A stretch of 64,000 nucleotides of DNA, taken from contig WIXG01000078.1 in the NCBI GenBank assembly GCA_009869945.1, positions 124,001 through 188,000 of the forward strand. Direction: 5' to 3'. Shown in pieces: positions 37,201 to 52,200 of this stretch (its first letter is position 1; every line of letters starts with the position of its first letter). The position numbers and the translations under genes are program-made. Under the pieces are notes generated by a model. It saw nothing but the letters and a program-made list of their open reading frames with translations, was not told the DNA's origin and ran no database searches. Source of the DNA: Mesaphorura yosii (lineage: Eukaryota > Arthropoda > Collembola > Poduromorpha > Tullbergiidae).

Positions 37201-40200
37201 TCACACGTTAACCTCTGATGGAGCGTCGAATCAACTGAAGCCTGAAAGTTGAATTTGAAAGAGGCAACCTGAAGCCTGCCTGTCTGATTTTCAATTGCGA
37301 GGGCACACAAACAGTACAAAGTTACAGCAGGACTTCTTTATTCTGTAAAATCTAAAGAAATCTCTTCATTTCACGAGAAAAATGTCTTCGAGTCATCAAA
37401 ACATGATAAAAGGACGGCGCACGATGAGATAAATTAGTGTCGAAGCGACAGACAGCGGAGCGGCGTGGCAGAGACTTTGGCAGGCAGGCCAGGCGCACAC
37501 TCGCAACGCGCTTTTCGCGTTCCAACGAGTGATCATGACAAACGGCATGGCGAACCGTACGCGTACGCGTACGTGCACAACAATCACATTCACAAATCAC
37601 GGCGCAGCATAGCATCATCTTAATCATCTTTTGTTTCTGCCTGTCATGCCACGAAGTACAAAGCCAAAGCCACGAGCAAGCATTATTCTATTCGCTATTC
37701 GCTCTACGACTGTTATTAATTCAATTTTTTGATCCGACGTACTGCACGCTGCTAGCAAATAACAATTTGCAAGAAACACCTTAATTACGACATGTACGCA
37801 TGAGGAAGAACAATAAAAGCAGCGAAGGGAGTTGAGCACGAGCTGCTGATCTGTTTCAGCTGATAACAATAACAATAATACGCTGTATGCATCGCATTGC
37901 GGGTCCCAAGTCGCGACGCAACGAGGGTAATAAATAAGACTATGACCTGAACCTGAGCAAGTTGAGCATTTATCAGTGAAATAATTGCATATGGGCTCTC
38001 ATGTGTAGCATAACCATGCAGTGTATGAATTATTCTGTCCCGGTCCATTATTATAGGTTTGGCAATCACATTGCAAACAAAACAGGTGCCAGGCCATGAA
38101 CCTGTCTTGGTCGTTAAAGTCTTTAGCAGAATTCACGATTCAAGTTGTGTCCACTCATACATCAATGCATTTAAGAGATGGCTGCCCGGCCGACATCTGT
38201 GCTGTGTTTTGCTTACGCTTTGCAGCCAGACAAGCCAAGTCGTAATTTTCACTTTGCTGGCTACCCAAACTAATTGCTCTCTCTCTACACGCTTTAGTTG
38301 TCTTTTCTTGCGTCAAACTCACGGAAATTAGCAACTGTACGCACGGTCACGGTGCAGCAGGACAATTAAATCCTAATCTTCAAGACAAGCTTCGAGAAGC
38401 AAACGAATTGCAGACTCGAACGCAAGACATGATTCACAACTTAAGAACGATGATTATGCTGAGATGAAAGATGACGGCTTGTGATAGGACGGCAGCTCAA
38501 TTCACGGTTCAGGTTGAAGGATAATGACACCGGAATACAATTTCGATTTCCATGTTAGCATGTCTGCTTTATGACGAACCTCAATTCGCATCGGAGTACA
38601 GTAAATCATAGAAATTCTGTGAATTCCGTGAATCTTCTGTTTGCGTTTGTCTCCTTTGTGAGGTTTCTCGTTGATGCATGGAGGAATTTGATGAATAAAA
38701 TTCCAGTGAAAATTGTCAGCGCCAACATGTCACTCAAATCAAGTGCACGCTCTTTAATTTGGCTGGCTTAGGTATGCACCAACGCCAAAGATGATGATGT
38801 TTGCGTTCGTACGCGTACACAACAAAGATGACACATGCTGAGATGCCCGACTGTGTTATTATATTAATTGTGTAATCTCATGCAAACTGCGAGCGCGGGC
38901 AAGCGCACAGCCAAAGCGTACGTATGTACGAGGAAAGATAATGGTAATAACTTACAATGAGTTATCCAGGAATGAGTACAGCCATCACAAGATCTGAGCC
39001 GGTCTTTGGCAGCAATAAAGTTGGCACACTCGCAACCGTTTGCCGAACAACGAAGTTTCTGTAATAAAAAAAATACAAGATTATTCTCACCGAATAATTC
39101 AAGAATCACGTACGTGTGTTTGAGATTAAAAGAGTTTGCAGTTCGCGATTGCGACTAGTATTTATTTAAATGTGAGACAAGCAGCGCATGGCACCAGCGA
39201 AATGACAGATCAAAGAGAAAAATTAAATACACATAGCACGGCGATCGTCAAAGCAAAAGTCAAGTCAAGCCGGGCAGTCAAGACAAGTTTGTGTAAGAAA
39301 ATGTTTTTTTCGCAACGAAACGGCAGCAAGCACTGAGAGCCGAAAAGGCGCATTTAGCGTTTATTGAACGAATTCCGCCTGCATCTTCGATGTTTTTTTA
39401 CTTGTCGGTATTTTTATTACGTGTTTCTACTTGAATTGCTCCGAAAACACCGAAAACATGAGAGTATTATGCAAAAAACGCGGTGCAGATCAGAATCTGT
39501 GTACCAGCACCAGTACACCAGGACGATAATCTTCACAAGCAATCGCATAGCTCGCCCGAAAGGGTAAGAGCAGGAATGTAAAGTGAAAAGCTTTTAGATC
39601 TTTCTCTTTTGTTGTTGTGCTAATAACGTGTCTCGGATATGTAAATCTTTGCCGCATCATATACTTTCTCCTTCCTTCGCCTTTCATCTCTTTTCCTGCC
39701 GCTGCTGCTGTCATCCTGAATAGATTTCCCATTTGTCCATGCGTGCCGTGCCAGCCAGCGCGGACTGACCAGCGAAGGCGACGGCATTGCATTGCGGCAA
39801 TAAGATTAACATACGAGCAATGAAATGAGCCCACATTTACGTATTTACGGGCTGTGGGTCCGCTAGTGACTCCCTAGACTCCCATTACCGTCCGTCTCTT
39901 TTCCGTTCGTCCGCTTTTCTTTTCTTCTACCGAATCGCAGTCACAATCGCCAAATTCTCATCAGATCGAGTTCAAAGAGTACACATAAATCCAGATAAAG
40001 GCCATGCCATGCAAATTGTACGAACGGCAACGGCAAGGTAGTTTTTGTGGTCTGGCCAGTCGAAGAGATCGAGAGACTCAGAAATGCGACCAGCTACTGG
40101 CTCAATAAAACCCGGCCAAAACCCTTCTTTTTATTATTATTCAAATGACCCTTTTTAAGGAAATTGATAAAAAACGGCTCGCAGTCGACAGTCACATCGT

Positions 40201-43200
40201 ACCGATTTCATTGCATAAAAGCTTTTACCTTTACTAACCCTTTTCTTGGCTTGACGTTTGGCTGTGTTGTGAGTCTCGTCGTCGTCATTTTTAAGTGACT
40301 TTTATACATTCGGGCTCCGTGCATTGGGCATATATTACATACGAGTAGACACTTACGCTCGCGTATGAGTTTAGGAAAGAGTTGAGAAAATAATGAGACT
40401 AGACTTTCAAAGAAATGCTCTTTTGTCCTGCAATGACTCTCTTCGGCAGTCTCCGCGTTTCTTTCTCAGGGGTTTCTTTTTATCATTGCACTGCAGTGTT
40501 TTCAGTAGTCATTCAAAAGAGTGCTCAGTTCAGCGGTGCTCGCTCCAAGATTTCTCTTTATATTATTCTAGGCAGGCTCTTGATCGACATTGTCTCTTAT
40601 GGCATGGCATCGCTTTTTTGGTATCATCATCAAATAGCAAAGGCATAGGCAATACCTGGTTGGTTCGTCGTCGAGCACACACACTCGACGCTCCGACTCG
40701 ACCGTCTCACGTACATTTCATGACGATACTCTCCGTGATTTTTAGTGCTGCGTCACTGACACGACACCTGCTCCTCCTCTCGTGACAAAAGTGGCCGTCA
40801 ACAATACCTCCTCAAATTGAGGAGCGTGACTTGACAAGATGAAGACCAACAAAAAGATAAATGCACTGCACTGCGCAGTGCACTTCAAATGACGAAGACG
40901 GAGACGAAGAAGACAACACGGCAAAGCACAGCGACCGAGCCGAGACATAAACTGCGATGCGATTGAATGAGATTTCCAGATGATACTTTCATTTCATACG
41001 TGTGATGTGATTGTGATTCTTTTCACAGCGCAACGCAGCTCTCTTTCAAATTCAAATAAGACGAGGACCACGGCCACGACCGAAGAGACGATTAGCATTT
41101 AGGCATTTATCCTGAGACGGGATGTGTGCATTGTGCATGATACGATACGATATGGGGAAGTTTAAGAGTAATGCACACAATTTAAATTGTTAAGGAGGTA
41201 CACATTACACACATCATAAAAAATGTAAATAAAGCATTCCTTGTCAAGTGAGCCAATATTTGCAATCTCTAATTCATAATTTTAATCTACTTTACTTTTC
41301 CTTTCAGGCTGGATTAGATTTTGATTTCGGACGCGAAAAATGAACTGTCTTGCCTAACTGACTCATGGACGGCCAAATTGGGGCAAGAAAACGACCCGAC
41401 TCAAGACGAAGACGCGTCAAGTCAACTCGTCATTTTACATCGCGAAGTGTTCTTACCCTGTTGAATTTTTCAGAGGCATGAAGAAATGCCTGCTCGCATT
41501 TATGCGAACTCACGAGCTGAGATCTGAGACGCGTATGCGGAGTTCGAGTATGTGTTGGCTGTCTGTTTAGGAAACCACGAACTACGCGTCCGTCTATCAC
41601 TCGAACGAAGTCTGAGTCAAGTCGTCGTCAAACGCGAAACTCGAAACGCCATGAAAAATCTCCGTCCTGTTTTTGAAGCAGCAGCAGCCGCATCTCATCA
41701 TCATAATAAATACATTGGATTTGTCTCAGCAGCGTTTAGTGTTTTACGATCAAACTTCTCAAGGATCTTCGTCTACCGACTCGCTACCGCTACACACGAA
41801 CCATGAGCATTGGGATGCATAATATAAAATATGTCCACGTCTGTCTTTCAGGATATTTGACGACGACGATTTGAGGCCATGAATATGAATGACAGCGCAA
41901 TGCACAAGCCGCAGTTCTGATCTGAGCCGGCTCCAAGCCACTTGCACTGATTTCTTGTCTTCCTTGTCTTACACGATGACACTTTTGCTCCACTACTCTC
42001 CAGAGAGCAAAAACAAGTGTAGAAGTGCCAAATCACGCGAGACGCAAGTCATATTGACAGACAAAAGACGGCACGACACAGAATGAGTTGCTTGTCAAAA
42101 AGAAGAGCAGAGCAGCACGCATTGTTATTAGAAATCAATGCGCACGGCATACATGAGGAGACTGACATGTAATCAATACCAAACCAATGCGAACGATATG
42201 GCCTGCCAGCGAATTATTATCGTAGAATGCGAATGCCAACGGGCAGGAAAATGCTTACGCTGACCAAGCAACTGCCCGCCCGCGCCCGACCCGGTGCATT
42301 CCGGTGGTGATGGTGGTGGCATCGTCCATAAATTCTCACCAGCACATTTACATGGAATACATTACACTAATAATAACTCGTAACTCCGACTCAAGTGCCA
42401 TGCCCGTGCCAGTACCAGTACTAAGCATTGCTGCCAACTCCTACTCCATAAATCACACGAGAGCAGCAGAGGAGTCAAAACAGGAGGGAATCGATGCTGA
42501 TGCTCCTCGGCCTTACAGCATGGTAATAATAATATAAATATATTTATGATGTCTCTGAGAGACTCCTCGAACTGGTTGGCCGGTAATGGCAATGGCCATG
42601 GCATGGCGTGGCGTGGCAGGGAATGGAATGGAGACTCGTATCATATCGTTCTCGGCTCGGTATCATGATGCTTGATGGCGAGAAAAAGATGATGATCATC
42701 ATCATTGTCTTTATTGTTACAAGAGTCATAGTCGCAGCGCAGTGCTGCAGTGCATTGCTCGTACGTACGATTTAGAGTCAAGTCAAAGAGTTGTTATATT
42801 GACCACCATTCATTATCTTGTCACTGTGCGTATAAATTGCTCGAGATGACAACCCCCTTTTTATTTTATGCCTGGCTTTTATTGACTTCACTTAGCAGGC
42901 AGGCAAGCAAAACGAACAGCGCGCTGCGCTTTGGCTTGAGGACATTAAGGAGGATCATCGCATCGCTTCGTGTAAGAGACAATTCTCTTATACCGTGGGC
43001 TCATGTCATGGGATGGAACAAAAGGATTCCTGCCATTGCATCGCACATCGCATTACACCGCACTGCACCGCATTAGAGCTGCTAATAATAGAAAAATCTC
43101 ACGCTGTGACATATTAAATTAGAATCTACGAATTTACTTGGTTCATCATCTCATCACTGCTGCACTGCGTGCGAGCATATTAAAAGGTGACAATTTGCTG

Positions 43201-46200
43201 GTTGCTCCGATGCACGTCCGCAGTCCGCACACAGCTTGGAATGCGCCCACCGTAATCTCGCTCATCTCATCTCATCATAGCCCAGCGCATCATCCACATC
43301 CACCCTTTACAGCGGATTCAATTCACGGATTCACAGCAAAGTGTAAGGCAAAGACAATGACTAACCACTTCTACTTCCACTGCAGCTCCGAGCCGAGTCA
43401 CTCGTGAGCCACGCCACGCCGCCACGCTACGTCGGCACAAAATTACTCTTCGTATATTATTAAAGCGAGGTCTCCGAGGAACTCGCTAATTACTTAATTA
43501 ATGTTTAATATTCAACGCGCACTGTGAACTCCAACTTCGGGCTGTGAACAAGCCATAAATATTTGACAATGTTTTTCGTTGTTTTTCTTGTGATTCTTAA
43601 TTTTATTTCACAGACTCCAGGAACTCCGTTGCACAGTGGCATGGACAAGCTCATTTTCTTGTCTACATGTCTCTTATGCTTGTGCGCTGGCTGACTGTCT
43701 CGCGGGAATTCTCGCCCGCCCTGCCGCTGCTGCAAATAAAATTGGATGGGGTTAAGTTGTTGTAACTTTATTCCAGAATGCACTCATGCTCAACTTCATC
43801 ACGCTGCCGTCTTTGCCGAGCACGGCACGGCAGTGTCCAAGCACCATGACTAAACGGGCTTAAAGGGTTAATTAGACAAGCTTTGGAGTTTTGCGTCCAC
43901 GTCCACAAGCATCGTGCTGACCAACGCTATTCGCTTGAGTTTGACTTTATTCAAGACTCGACTCACTCGAGTGCTCTCTAGCCAGCCAGAAATATCACTG
44001 CAGGGAGAAGTCTTGGCTCCTGCAAATATCGCGAGTCGTGAGTGCGGCGCGGCTCAGTAATAAAGAAAAAGAATTCAGACGAGATCTGAATTCAGAAGAG
44101 GTGGCATTTCTGGTGGTTCTTCTGTTTCTTTCTGTCCGCATTGCTCAAGTGGTCCGAGACTCCGAGAGTATTGAAATATTCAGCATGTCTCTGCGGACAG
44201 ACCGGCACAGGACTCAACCCACCTGAGACCAGACAGTATACCAAGCAAAGCAATCGACGCACTTATGCTTTCTGCTTTCTCGGGTAATGTGACTTGACTA
44301 CGACCACGACTGATTCCGACTTTCTTCAATGTCCCTTTTGGGGTTTGCGTCCTGTGTAGCCGATACGGTACACGATTAGACCACAGAATTCTCATAATAA
44401 CATACATTATGTTGGGGTCCACTGAATTACTACTGCCCCGCTGCTGCTGTGGCAGTGGCAATGCCCACATACACAGAAGATATTGGCCTGTATTGGCGTG
44501 AGTAGCTACTTATTGGCATGGATTGCTCACTGTTTAGATTGACTTGACTATGATAAACGGGCATGTCTGCTAATCCTGCTCGCCGTGCGCGTACTATGAA
44601 AGAAAGCACAGAATAGAGAAAGTCGGTCGGTCGCATTGACGGCATTGCATTTCTTCTTCCTTTGTGGCCGTACTTGTTGTACTTTCACTTTCAATTTTTG
44701 GATAGCCTGACTTGAACCCATCCGTCTACTCGTCTTCGTTCCATTCCGCACTGCACGCACGCAGCTACCCATCAGATCAGATATTTATCCACATCTTTTC
44801 ACATTATTGCCATTGCTCCATTGCTAAAAAGCGACTCGATCAGTTGGCCCGGTGCGCTGGTGAGCTATTGATCACTACATAAATGGAGATTTGTGGATGG
44901 GCCAGAGCAGAGTCAGAAACGCAGCAATGAGAAACAAGAAAACCACAGTTTTCTCTGTATCCGTGCTATCCAACTTCCCCTCACATCAAGTCGCTCTTGA
45001 TCCGAACTGTGTGCAATTTGGAGCTCTAATTTCCCCGAATGCTCATCAATCCAACGGCGCAAAAGGTAAAATATTGGATGAGATAAAAATTATTAGACAA
45101 TCCGAGTTATTTCGTAAATTCATCTGCCAATAGCCAATAATGCTGCCGCTACTGCTTTGGCTCGGCTCTGATTCTTTTTCTGTGTCGGACCTGGACTCGG
45201 CCAAGATGAGCCTTCGCTGCCAGTTAATTAACGGGCCCTATCTCTGGTGAGCGTGTATTGTACCTCCGAGAACAGAACTCGGCCGACCTTATTGAACGTT
45301 GACCCATGTTGTGATTATTACGGTTACTTTATGTCTATGGCCAAAGCAGTAAGCAGCCAGCATATTGCACGCTCGCTTTTGGTTTTGTCCAATACTGCCG
45401 GAAAGACGAGGAGACGGAGACGGGAAAAGTAATTTCACAAATGCAGTGCCAACGCGTAGGCCAACGCCAGCTCGTTTCGTACATCAATGTGTACGTGTAC
45501 ATGAGATCCAAACCAATTTGTTCTGAAACCCTTTTACCGAACCCGCCGATTGCCGATTCAGAGAAGAGAAAGCAAAGAGCAGTCGTGTGCCCGTGCCAGT
45601 GCTTGAGTGTATTGATAGGAAAGAAGAGACAGACATCGAAACAACGTAGCGCGAGTGCGAGGAACGGCGTGCATTATCATCACTGTTGTACTGTTGCTGT
45701 TATTATTACAGGGTTGGGTCGGATCATTATGGGAAGAGGGTGAAAGCGAGCCCGCGCCCGCGACGGATTGACCGGCGAGCAATAAAATCCGGCTTGACAT
45801 GAACTCGCAACTCGTGCATTTGGCATTTACATTATTAACTCTTCGCAAGTTGACGAGAGTCTTAAATCAGGACCCACTCACAAGGCCCAAACTGTCCCGA
45901 ATACGCCCACGTCATTTTGTCCACTCTGGAATGTGCGGAATTAAACCGATATCCGTATCAAAAGATTTACATTGCCTTGCCTTGCCTTGGTTGGCCTTTC
46001 TTTCCTTCCGTTTGCCTGAATCTGAATCATCACTCATTCATCGTGCGCTGTGCTGTGCTTTGTGTGTAATAAATACCACAATTCTCTGATGGCACAGTCT
46101 CTCCGACATCCGCAGCACAAAACTTTCATTTCCTGTGCCGGGCCACCGCCGCTGCTAAGCACAGCATTACATTGCTGTGCTGTGCTCCACTTGAGTTTCT

Positions 46201-49200
46201 TAATGAGGCTCTTGTGAACGTGAAAATCAATACCGAAAGCAAACTCAACAGCAGCAATGAGCAATGCTGCTGCTCTTCCCTTCGTAATTAACACAGAAAG
46301 TTTCCAAGAGACAGAAGCTTCATCGTTCTCGCTGGCTGGCTCGCTGCTAATTCGTGCAATTTACAAAGATATCATTTTTCAGCTCGGTGGGACTTTATGA
46401 GTTGTCTTGATTAAAAAAACGGGTGCAGAAATTGAATTTATAATTCATGAGACGCAAACTCGGCACGGCGCGGGAGAAAGCTGCTCGGCTCGGCTGCTGC
46501 TGCTGGTGCTCTAATCTCTTTAGTTTCATTGTGCATGCCATTTATAATGGTTAGTTGTATTCCCCAAGCCCTTGCATGTCTGCCACGTACAAGTACAAGC
46601 GTGTTCGTGTTTCGTGTTCTTACACCCCAAAATAGCTGCTAGTACAATGCTTAAAATGTTTTATTACGTGTGGATTTGATTGTCTAATCTTGCTTCCTCC
46701 GCGCATTGCATAATTGGAACAAGCAGCACAGCTTCGACGCGCGCAGCGTCGAAAGGGGATTCTAAATCATGTCATGGAATTAAGACTGCTGACATTTGCG
46801 TTGTCAAAATAAAAGTCCCAGTCGTAATGAATTTTAATGCGTGTTTTTGTTTGGAGCTTGGCATCTTTCTTTTGTTTCGCAAGTCAAGTCGAGTCAAGTC
46901 AAGTTGTCGTCGTGGTCGTGATTAACTTCACAACAGCAACTGTACATGCAATAAATTACTGCGTGGCCTGGGCCGCCTGGGTTTGGGCCATCCCCTCGTT
47001 ACAGGTACGCGTCCACGTACGACAACAAACATCGCAAGGATTACGTACGGAGACGACACTTATGACAACCCGCACGGACATAAACCAACTTTATTATAGT
47101 GAGCAGGCACAACAAAACAGCAACAGCAACGGGCTGCCATCATCTTATAATTATTACCACTGCCATTATTGTCCTGTCCTGTCCTGTCTTTTTTATTATC
47201 ATTCCATTGTTGTCGGTCGTAACTCATGCAGATGTGCTGCAACCGAGCCGTGCTGCTGTAAGCTGTGCGTGGAATGTTGTTGCTGTTGTCGTCTTTCGTG
47301 ATCTGCGTTTAACGTTTATCTTTTTGCGTTTTGCGCTGGGTGTCAACCTCTTTTCGCATTCAGGGACCGCGCTGGTTCGGCCGACGACCATTTTCGTGTT
47401 GCATTGAAATTAATTAATTGTCAAGCTTCGTCTGCGTCTGCCCTGCCTGCAAATATATAGCAGCGAGCAGCCGTCGAGCCGGCCGACCGGCCTGCCGGAG
47501 TGGGACGGACCACAAGCTCGTCAGACCAGATTCAGTGACCAGCAAAAGCAAAAAGACACATAATAACAATCATAGTTAATGGACATTCTCACACACATGG
47601 ACAATGCCATTACACGGTACGTGATCATACTCTGAATGCCATCGCCAACCATCACCATAATCATGACTATGACCAGGACGATGATTATTATTTATCTAAA
47701 TGAAATCATATTCATATTCATAATACGTGAAATTGTTCTCACAACATAAACACCAAGCACTAAACAGAACTGCGTGTACATGTAAATTCAACAAGCAAGC
47801 AGCCAAACGCAACGTAGTTCGAGAGAAAGAACCGTGAGACCAACGGACGACCTCTTGCCCTTAAGCTTCTCACGACTACGACCACGACGGACGTGGACCA
47901 AGAAGACATGGACTGGACGAGGCCGGACGGACAGACGAAAGGACCACGACCAGAGCACAAAAAACGAACGATGGAGATGGAACAGATATTAAAAATCTGA
48001 GCAGTAATAAAAAGTCGACTCCCATCTTTTCTCTTTCTCATGTCAAACGCAGAAAAGAAATGTATCGGCATGGCATGGCATTGTTAACCCCTTCGGGCCA
48101 CGGCCGCAGAGAGGCACGGAGCGAGCGAGCAACTTTCGGTTGACCAATTGTCAACCAAGCACAGGGCACAGCACTGGAAATTTGGGTGCTCTGAAAAAAT
48201 GTATCCTCAAACCGGTTCTTCGTCCCTCCGTCGTCCCGTATGTAGTAATCATCGTTCTCTGCTGTTCAACATAATAACTCATAATCATACATTATCATTA
48301 CAGCAGAATTCGTCTCTGCGACTCGGTCGCTGCCTGCTCGTCTTGTTGCTCACTTTCCCAGCCCCCTTTTAATTTTGAAACCCGTCATCATTTCTTCGGC
48401 TGTTTGGTACTAAAATTAACATTCCGAAGTGACTCTTTTCTGAGTGAAACAAAAAAGCAATTTAATTTGTCTGAAAACATGAACAACCTTTTTGTGCCTT
48501 TGCTCGTGGTCGCGTACGTAGTGATTTAATAATTCCGATTTCTAACCCTGCCTGGTCTCGGGCCTTTCGTCGGCTGGGCCGTGCTGTCCAATAGCATTCT
48601 TGGGTAATTGTGCTCGAGTAAAAACTTGTCCTTTTCATTTCGCCCTTTCTATGACTTGCAACCCACCTATTAGCTATTAGCCCAGCCACTGCCATTGCTA
48701 TTACCGTCACTGCTGCTATTATTATGATGATGATTACCGGGACTAAACTACTTTTTATTATTGTGCCATGTTTTATATTTTATGAGTCCACTCTGGAAGA
48801 TGAGGGCAGGGGTTATCCGTCCTGTCTTGAGTCTTATCTGTTGCTCACAGTGTATCATTATTGAGTTATGAAATAATGAAACCAAATATGACCCGAGGAC
48901 AAAAATTGCGATTGCGACTAAAAACAACAATCATGGACAACAATGCACGAATCACGATCGCAATACCGGGAATTCTTGGCTGGGATCTGAATTTAAGCCT
49001 CAATCTTGTCTTATTGTCAGTCTGGGCTCAGGCCTTGCTTGGTTGGAATTCTTTGCGAAATGCGAAAAGACTCCGCACGCCGATGCCGTTTCTGATTTTC
49101 TTGTATAAACAAAGGAGACGGTATACGTTTTAATGAACGTGTTGATAGAAGCCGACCAAATGCCGGCGAAGGCGGCGGGCAGTCAAGAAACAAGCTGAAG

Positions 49201-52200
49201 CTACGACACAAATGCAATCAGCATTCGAGTTATTTGGAAATTATTCGTATTTTCTCAGCAGTTTTATTATTTTTGGCCAGTGTCCTCAATTTCTCGCCTG
49301 CCTGTGAGGATGTCCAATTACAGCCGTAAGTCCGTGCTACATTACATAATAGAAAACGCAGATCCTGGTCGGTCGCATTCGGGAGCATCTGTGTAAAGTT
49401 ATTTGGATAGCTGTGGTGTAGTGGCCCGGCCCAGCTCGGATCATATTTTGGACCCAATTCGACGACTGCGACTCACACACGAGTTTGTTTACACAGTCGT
49501 CCTCGTGAACGTGGAGTCATATTATTATCATCTTCATAAAGCGACTCGACTTGGAACTTTTGCTCAGGGTGGTCTCGACTGGTGCACAGATTCACACTCT
49601 GTCTTATGTCATCTTTCACGACTGCGACTTCGTCTTCTAAACGTGGCATGGCAAGGGAGACAGCGGAGACGAAGACTGACTGAGACGAGACGCACAGAAG
49701 ATGGAATAAATATTTTCTCTTTACTCGCCCGGATTATTTTTAGAATATTTATTATGTGAAAGCGTATCCGTTTGTTGATATTGGAAATAGGCTCGGAGAA
49801 CGCAGTTGCAGTCAGTAAAGCGCCAGCGTCAGTATCAAGCCAGCAGTCACAGTCGGCAATCGAGCACTCTGTTGAATTGAAAAATGTCAAATCGTACGCG
49901 TATGTGCCCTGATTTCATGTCACAAGTCCAATTTTACAGTGAAGAGCGAAACAAGCAGAAGAGGAGGAAATTAGAGCAACGTGGCTTACCAGATCCATCG
50001 CTGATATCAGTGTTCTTCCAATCGGAGTGCCGCCGATCGAGGCTGCCAACATCGTCTCTGTGAAGAACATAAACACAGCACAATGACAATAATGCAAGTG
50101 ACATTTACATCATGTTTCGTATTTCATGTTACCAGCATGGCCGCGACCGACCGAGTCATGCTTTGAGCTATGATATGAGTTATGACACTAATCTACGTTG
50201 ACAGAGGACAGAGCGGCTTCGGCTTTGGCTCGGCGTCGGATGACAAGGAGACATCAAACAACTGTCCCGTGTCATAAACTTGTTTCGAGTGCACGTAATA
50301 AAAACTGTATCAGCGTCAGCAGGATTTAAAGGAAATCCCAACATGGACAATGTCAACGGAGCGAGCCACGCACGCATCATATCACTTGTCACCATAAATT
50401 ATGTGGATTTAACGAGAAATAAAATATCCTCTCTTCTGATTAAATAAATCTCACAATCTCGTGTCGTCCAAACTTTCATGTTTGCCGACGCGATGTGGAC
50501 CCGCTGCCCTGCACTGCTCCGATTACCTCAGTACAATGTAATGACACTCAAAGTGATCTCAATTGTCGATTGCGCATGCGCATCGGCTCGGCACGGCTAG
50601 ACATATTTTGGGGTAATAAATTATTTACACGAGGTTAAATACGTTGGACGTGAATTGTGTTTCGTAGTTTGTGACGGCAGACCGATTGCGATTGTCATTT
50701 GTGGACCAAAGCACGACCGCGACATTAGAGTCATCATCGAAATCAATCACTCGAGTAATATTTTATTGCGCTCGCTCGCATTCTTTCTGCCGGGTCGGCG
50801 AAAGAGATTACTTTAATGTTACGCGCATAACTCGACTCATTTGCTCGACAATATGCACACATGTCCGGACACTCGTATTCATACATTATTTGCGACGCTC
50901 TGCCGTGAACGTGTTGTTTAATTGGAACGCAGGTGAGCCACGCCGAGGCAAGGCAAGGCAATTGAGGTGACAACCACACCGCGCTAGGCTGCGATGCGAT
51001 TGCTAGCCCGATTTGACATGACGTGACTTGAGTAAACGAAACTCAAGCCGCAAGCTGTATCTACAACTTGTAACTTTAATCCTATTTACATTACACACGA
51101 CGAAAGGACGACATGCGTTTTGCGTTGATAATTTTCCTCAACTCCAAGCAGATACGCAGCCTTTCGAGCGAGCGAGTGTTACTGTTTTAATTACAATCAC
51201 AGGAATTGACAAGATGACAGTGCTCCCGTGCTAATGACTCCGAATCTTCGATTATCATTATTAAGTAGTAGTACTCTCTAACCTAACAAAGACTACATGC
51301 CGTGCGGCGCCGCACGTGAAAATATTAAGGCGATAATTATATTGGTGGTCATGTGCTAGCTGAACTGCGACGCTGAGACGTTTTTGGCTTATGTAATCCG
51401 GCACTGAGACAATTTCAAGCCGAGCGCCGAGCACAGCGTTACGCTGCTTGGCAGAACCCACCAAATTAGACTTTAAAATTCAAATTTAACAGTAGCATAA
51501 TTGCAAACCTCTGCCATTCGCCAGTCGTCTTTGCCACTGCCACTAATTGACTCGTGCATAAATTGCCCAGATTTATGCATATATGAAGGTGAATTTCGAA
51601 TGCCATGCGCGTCTTGACAATGAGACAGGGCAGGGAGTAGAGGCAAAGGCGACTACGACGAAGTCTATGATTAAAAAGGTCTCATCTTCATCTCATCGTC
51701 TTGCCATTCTAATAATTAGAGTCTTCACCTAATTTGAATTGGTAAACCGAAAATCCTCGGTCTCACTGGCACTTTGCAATGGCACTTACGAATAGCCATC
51801 AGATTATATAACCTCAAGTATGTTTGCTTGCTGCCTTTGATGTTTGTCTCTTGGACCAAAACTGGATTCAACCCAATCGTCAGCCACAACCACGGCCATT
51901 AACTAGGTGCTAACTGCTAAACGCTGAATAAGTTCAAGAGCGCTTCGCTAGGATCAAGGATTCTGGATTCTTCTTGGCCAATCATCAAGCCAATGACGAA
52001 GATCAGCAAGACCAAGACGGAATTACAAAGACATTTACTTTAATTATGAAATTCGACAAGACAAAGCCGACAAAAAAATATGTAGTCCATTTAGCAATTG
52101 GCGGTGGACTTTCCTTGAAAACGTAAATGCCTGAATGCCATGAAGCCAAGCCAAGTGGGACCGCAATCACCCCATTTTTTCCTGCTACACCTTCATTAGG

